Shown here piece after piece: positions 61,260 to 64,000 of a stretch of DNA of 64,000 nt (position 1 is its first letter; each line of letters begins with the position of its first letter). Made by a program: the position numbers and the translations under genes. Source of the DNA: Gemmatimonadaceae bacterium (GTDB taxonomy: Bacteria; Gemmatimonadota; Gemmatimonadetes; Gemmatimonadales; Gemmatimonadaceae); NCBI GenBank assembly GCA_035633115.1, contig DASQFN010000111.1, positions 62,001-126,000 on the forward strand, written 5' to 3'. Under the pieces are notes generated by a model that worked only from the letters and a program-made list of their open reading frames with translations, made no database searches and was not told where the DNA came from.

Positions 61260-63697
61260 AGGTCTTTGCCGTGTACGAGTCCATGTTCTTCAGGGAGCGA
61301 AGCCGCCATGATACGAGCCTCATTAGGCGTGGCAGCGTCGAGCCGCTCTCGAGCGATGTCGATAAGTGAAGCAGGCAGATCCGAGTCGCGATCCCGCAGT
61401 GCACGCGCGGCGCCCAGCCGCAGCAGCATCAATGCCTCGCAGACGGCGAGATCGCCCGCGGGTTCTCCGGAGGCGTCGAGATACGCGGCTCGGAGTCTTT
61501 CGGCCGCGGATTGCCCTGTCCCACGTTGCAGCGCATTCCAGCTGAGCTCGGAAAGTAGAGATCCCACGTCGAGAAGCGGATCGGCGAGCACAACGTCGTG
61601 AGCCAGGGACGTGGCAATTCCGGCATCGGTGATCCGAAAATTGGCCAGGCTGACCGGAAAAATGGTTGGAGCGCGCCGGTCTACCATCTGATCGAGAAGA
61701 ATCTCGAGCGAAGAGAGGAGCTCGCGGGAGACGCCTGACGCGGGATGGCCGGCTTTCTCGAGGGCCCTCACGCGCCGGGCAACCGCCCTCCACGTGTGCC
61801 GGCTCGCGCGCTCCTTGGTGACGACGGGAATCTCGAGCGAGTGAAACTCCGCCAGCGCGAGGCCCAGCTGGTCCAGCGACGCTGACTCGCGGTCGGAGCC
61901 CAGCACCGTGACCAGCCGATCGCCACGTGGAGGCTCGAAGACGACGAGAGAAAGAGGGTCCATGCGGCCAAGCGGACGCGGAAGCTGCAGCGCCGAAGGT
62001 CGCTCTGACGTGGCGGCGTACGTCGCTTGGAGTCGGCTGAGAACGTTCTTGCCCCTGGTGTGCGGGAACCCAATCGCCTCCAGGGCGCTGGTCCATCGCT
62101 CTTTACCCTTGTAACCCTTGAGCACCCATCTGACGTGAATGCACTCTCGACTCACGCTCTTGATCGACGGAGTGGTCTCGGTGAGCTCGATGTCCGGGCT
62201 GTATACCTCGTGCACGAGGAGCACGAGCAGAGCTTGCGCGTAGACTCGATCCATCGCCCATTCCGGGCGGTCGCTGAAGGGAATTTCCCGCCTGAAATCC
62301 TTCGGCGTCCCGGCAACGCGCGGACCGGCAAGCGAGAGATCCAGGGTGCGCTCTACCTCATCGATGAGCAGGTCGGCATGCTCCTCCCATCCCTCTCTCT
62401 GCATCCGGAAAGGGGATGCCGCGGCAGTCATGAGCGAGACCGCCTCGAGCAGGCGCGCCCGCTGAACGCTTTCCCCGGTCTGCTCGAGGTATGCCTCGAG
62501 GAATCCGTCGCCCACGGCGGCGAGGCCGTCGAGGGTGCCGGTCATGCGGAGCGAAGTGACACGGAGCGCTGCGAGGAAACGCCCGACGTCGAGCATCGGG
62601 TCGCCGTGAGCCGCCTGGTCCCAGTCGATAAGCATCACGCCGTGCGCGTTGACAAGGACATTTGCCAGATGAAAATCCGCGTGGATGGTGCCGGTGATTC
62701 GCATGCGCTCGACGACCTCTCGTCGCAGACGATTGCTCAGCGATTCGATCCGGAGTGCCTGTGCGGGACGTACCTGCGACAGGACACCTCCCCAGCGCGC
62801 AACGTTGCTCATTTCCTTCTCAACGCTCCGGTGCTTCAACACCGGCAGCGTCAGCGCGTGGACGTTGGCAATTGCCCGTGCGGCCTTGCGCACGGAACCT
62901 GCCAGCTCGCCCAGGCCGGTGATGTCGGACAACCTCCTGCCTGTCAGGAACTCCTGCAGCGAAAGGCGCGCGACCGCGACGTAGCCGACCGGGGGAGCGA
63001 GCGGCGCGCGACCGGATGCCTTGCGCCAGATCGCCCAGTGCCCGGCGAACAGACGCGCCGGCGGGCGCCGGGCATCGATCTTACCGACGAGGCGGCGCAG
63101 CTCCGGCACCAGTGACTTGCGGTCCTCCGCCAGCACTTCGTACTGAAGCGCAGCTCTCATTCCGGGCGTGTACGAAAGGGTATCAACGTGCACATGTCTG
63201 ACTCGGGCACCGCGCGCCTGCCACAGGTGTTGAAATGCGACCTTCATTTCCTGGGGATGCGCAACGGTCAGAAGGTTCGGCATCACCGGATCCAGCGGAT
63301 ATGCGTGCACGACGACATGAGCATCGCGCGCTGCCAGCCAGGGTGTCCGGAACGGCATCCTGCGCGCCATTCCCTTGCTTGCGCGCAGATCGCGGTACCG
63401 CGCAATCAGCTCCACAGGGTCGGCGGGGATCTCCTCATCCACGCGAAGAGCCCGCACGAAGAGGAGCTGTCGTCCCGTGCGCCCGGTATCGGGATCACGA
63501 ACCTTGATCTTCCAGAGGACCTTCGCGCCAACGCCGGGAGTGTATTGCACGTCCTGCAGCCGACCATCCAGAAAGCGTAGACCGTCGCGACATTCATCGA
63601 GTCGCTGCGTGAGCAGCTCGAACAGCGAGTCTACGCGCAGTGCGAAGCCCAGGCCCGGCACCGCGGGATCAGCCGGCGTCTCGGGTACAGGTCTCAC
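61256..63697 (-). CDS. Large phosphotransferase with two APH-type kinase lobes, second one degenerate
   Basis: About 813 residues. The central region has an aminoglycoside-phosphotransferase-like active site, TIHADFHLANVLV (HxDxxxxN) followed by LIDWDQAAHGDPMLDVG. A second repeat near the C-terminus, FPVSLANFRITDAG and AHDVVLADPLLDVGSLL, has the same layout but lacks the His-Gly-Asp catalytic set. The N-terminal 250 residues hold RYRDLRASKGMARRMPFRTP and are not recognised. GTG 63697 has AGGT 9 bases before it; TTG 63703 overlapping the ABC stop is the alternative. The substrate is unknown, perhaps a carbohydrate handled with the neighbouring ABC transporter. Confidence 0.7.
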   Translation of the reverse strand: MRPVPETPADPAVPGLGFALRVDSLFELLTQRLDECRDGLRFLDGRLQDVQYTPGVGAKVLWKIKVRDPDTGRTGRQLLFVRALRVDEEIPADPVELIARYRDLRASKGMARRMPFRTPWLAARDAHVVVHAYPLDPVMPNLLTVAHPQEMKVAFQHLWQARGARVRHVHVDTLSYTPGMRAALQYEVLAEDRKSLVPELRRLVGKIDARRPPARLFAGHWAIWRKASGRAPLAPPVGYVAVARLSLQEFLTGRRLSDITGLGELAGSVRKAARAIANVHALTLPVLKHRSVEKEMSNVARWGGVLSQVRPAQALRIESLSNRLRREVVERMRITGTIHADFHLANVLVNAHGVMLIDWDQAAHGDPMLDVGRFLAALRVTSLRMTGTLDGLAAVGDGFLEAYLEQTGESVQRARLLEAVSLMTAAASPFRMQREGWEEHADLLIDEVERTLDLSLAGPRVAGTPKDFRREIPFSDRPEWAMDRVYAQALLVLLVHEVYSPDIELTETTPSIKSVSRECIHVRWVLKGYKGKERWTSALEAIGFPHTRGKNVLSRLQATYAATSERPSALQLPRPLGRMDPLSLVVFEPPRGDRLVTVLGSDRESASLDQLGLALAEFHSLEIPVVTKERASRHTWRAVARRVRALEKAGHPASGVSRELLSSLEILLDQMVDRRAPTIFPVSLANFRITDAGIATSLAHDVVLADPLLDVGSLLSELSWNALQRGTGQSAAERLRAAYLDASGEPAGDLAVCEALMLLRLGAARALRDRDSDLPASLIDIARERLDAATPNEARIMAASLPEEHGLVHGKDL

Positions 63698-63699
63698 GA

Positions 63700-63999
63700 T
63701 CAACGCACCTGCCCGAACTCGACGAGCTCGCGGAACAGCCCTGCCCGCAGCGACATCTCCGCGTATCCACCTTCCTGAACGAGACGTCCATTCTCGAGAA
63801 CGACGATGCGGTCGGCATCGCGGAGCCGATCCAGATCGTGGCTGATCATGAGCACGGTGCGGCCCTGCATGAGCTTCTGCAAAGCGTCCGTGACGATCGA
63901 TGCCGCGCGCTGATCGAGCCCCGCCGTTGGCTCGTCCAGCACAACGATCGGCGCATCGCGCAGCATCGCGCGCGCGATGGCGACACATTGACGCTGACC
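63700..63999 (-). CDS. ABC transporter ATP-binding protein, C-terminal part
   Basis: Only the last ~99 residues are inside the window; the gene continues past the right edge. GQRQCVAIARAML is the end of the signature region, IVVLDEPTAGLD the Walker B with D-loop, and MISHDLDRL the H-loop. Its tail (LENGRLVQEGGYAEM, LFRELVEFG) resembles ABC exporters with fused membrane and ATPase domains. It overlaps or abuts the phosphotransferase start, suggesting a joint operon. Confidence 0.88.
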   Translation of the reverse strand, partial: GQRQCVAIARAMLRDAPIVVLDEPTAGLDQRAASIVTDALQKLMQGRTVLMISHDLDRLRDADRIVVLENGRLVQEGGYAEMSLRAGLFRELVEFGQVR

Positions 64000-64000
64000 G

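Overview
The window is a high-GC bacterial chromosome segment with a diderm (outer-membrane) gene set: a SusC/SusD pair, an outer-membrane beta-barrel protein, lipoproteins, and many secreted enzymes whose signal peptides end in AQ. SusC/SusD in a GC-rich background, together with DUF885, NamZ, an NHEJ-type LigD and serine/threonine kinase/PP2C signalling, fits Gemmatimonadota best. This is inferred from gene content only; no rRNA or tRNA gene was seen.

Layout. 1-8.7 kb: housekeeping and accessory genes (methyltransferase, PEBP protein, PP2C phosphatase, a decayed HigB/HigA pair whose antitoxin is spliced to a radical-SAM SPASM tail, NmrA-type reductase, NlpC/P60 peptidase, covalent-FAD oxidase, NamZ-type muramidase). 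8.7-17.5 kb: DUF885 protein, a DUF1801::SGNH chimeric relic, a multicopper oxidase with reversed motif order, DUF1801 protein, amino-acid permease, glutamate dehydrogenase, and a flavoprotein pseudogene. 17.5-49.0 kb: a 31.5-kb polyuronide-utilisation island read entirely on the minus strand, most genes overlapping by 1-25 bases. 49-55.5 kb: small secreted proteins, two copies of a lipoprotein-SGNH hydrolase module, and truncated copies of ligD and the glutamate dehydrogenase gene. 55.8-64 kb: a kinase fused to a degenerate PP2C domain, full-length ligD, a beta-barrel protein, a two-lobed phosphotransferase and the end of an ABC transporter.

How the island works. Its right half (33.0-49.0 kb) handles pectin: pectin methylesterase (CE8), pectate lyase (PL10), polygalacturonase (GH28), unsaturated-uronyl hydrolase (GH105), DUF4861, KduI and a KduD-like dehydrogenase, an MFS uronate transporter, then UxaC, UxaA, UxaB, Eda and KdgK leading to pyruvate and glyceraldehyde 3-phosphate. 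Its left half (17.5-33 kb) carries the regulator, SusC/SusD, two alginate-lyase-superfamily enzymes (one fused to GH88), a PL17-like heparinase II/III lyase, a second SDR, KdgF, a second MFS transporter and UxuA, and so targets another polyuronide such as alginate or glucuronan. A GntR-LacI hybrid (AraR-like) regulator in the middle has a clear sigma-70 promoter overlapping a palindromic candidate operator.

Most notable are: a kinase-pseudophosphatase fusion whose closest visible relative is the intact PP2C at the other end of the window; a lyase-GH88 fusion; a plug-only TonB lipoprotein; a four-cupredoxin oxidase with inverted copper motifs; an inverted repeat that has become the 5' end of a lyase gene; and several recombination scars that join pieces of genes, some of whose intact copies lie in this same window.
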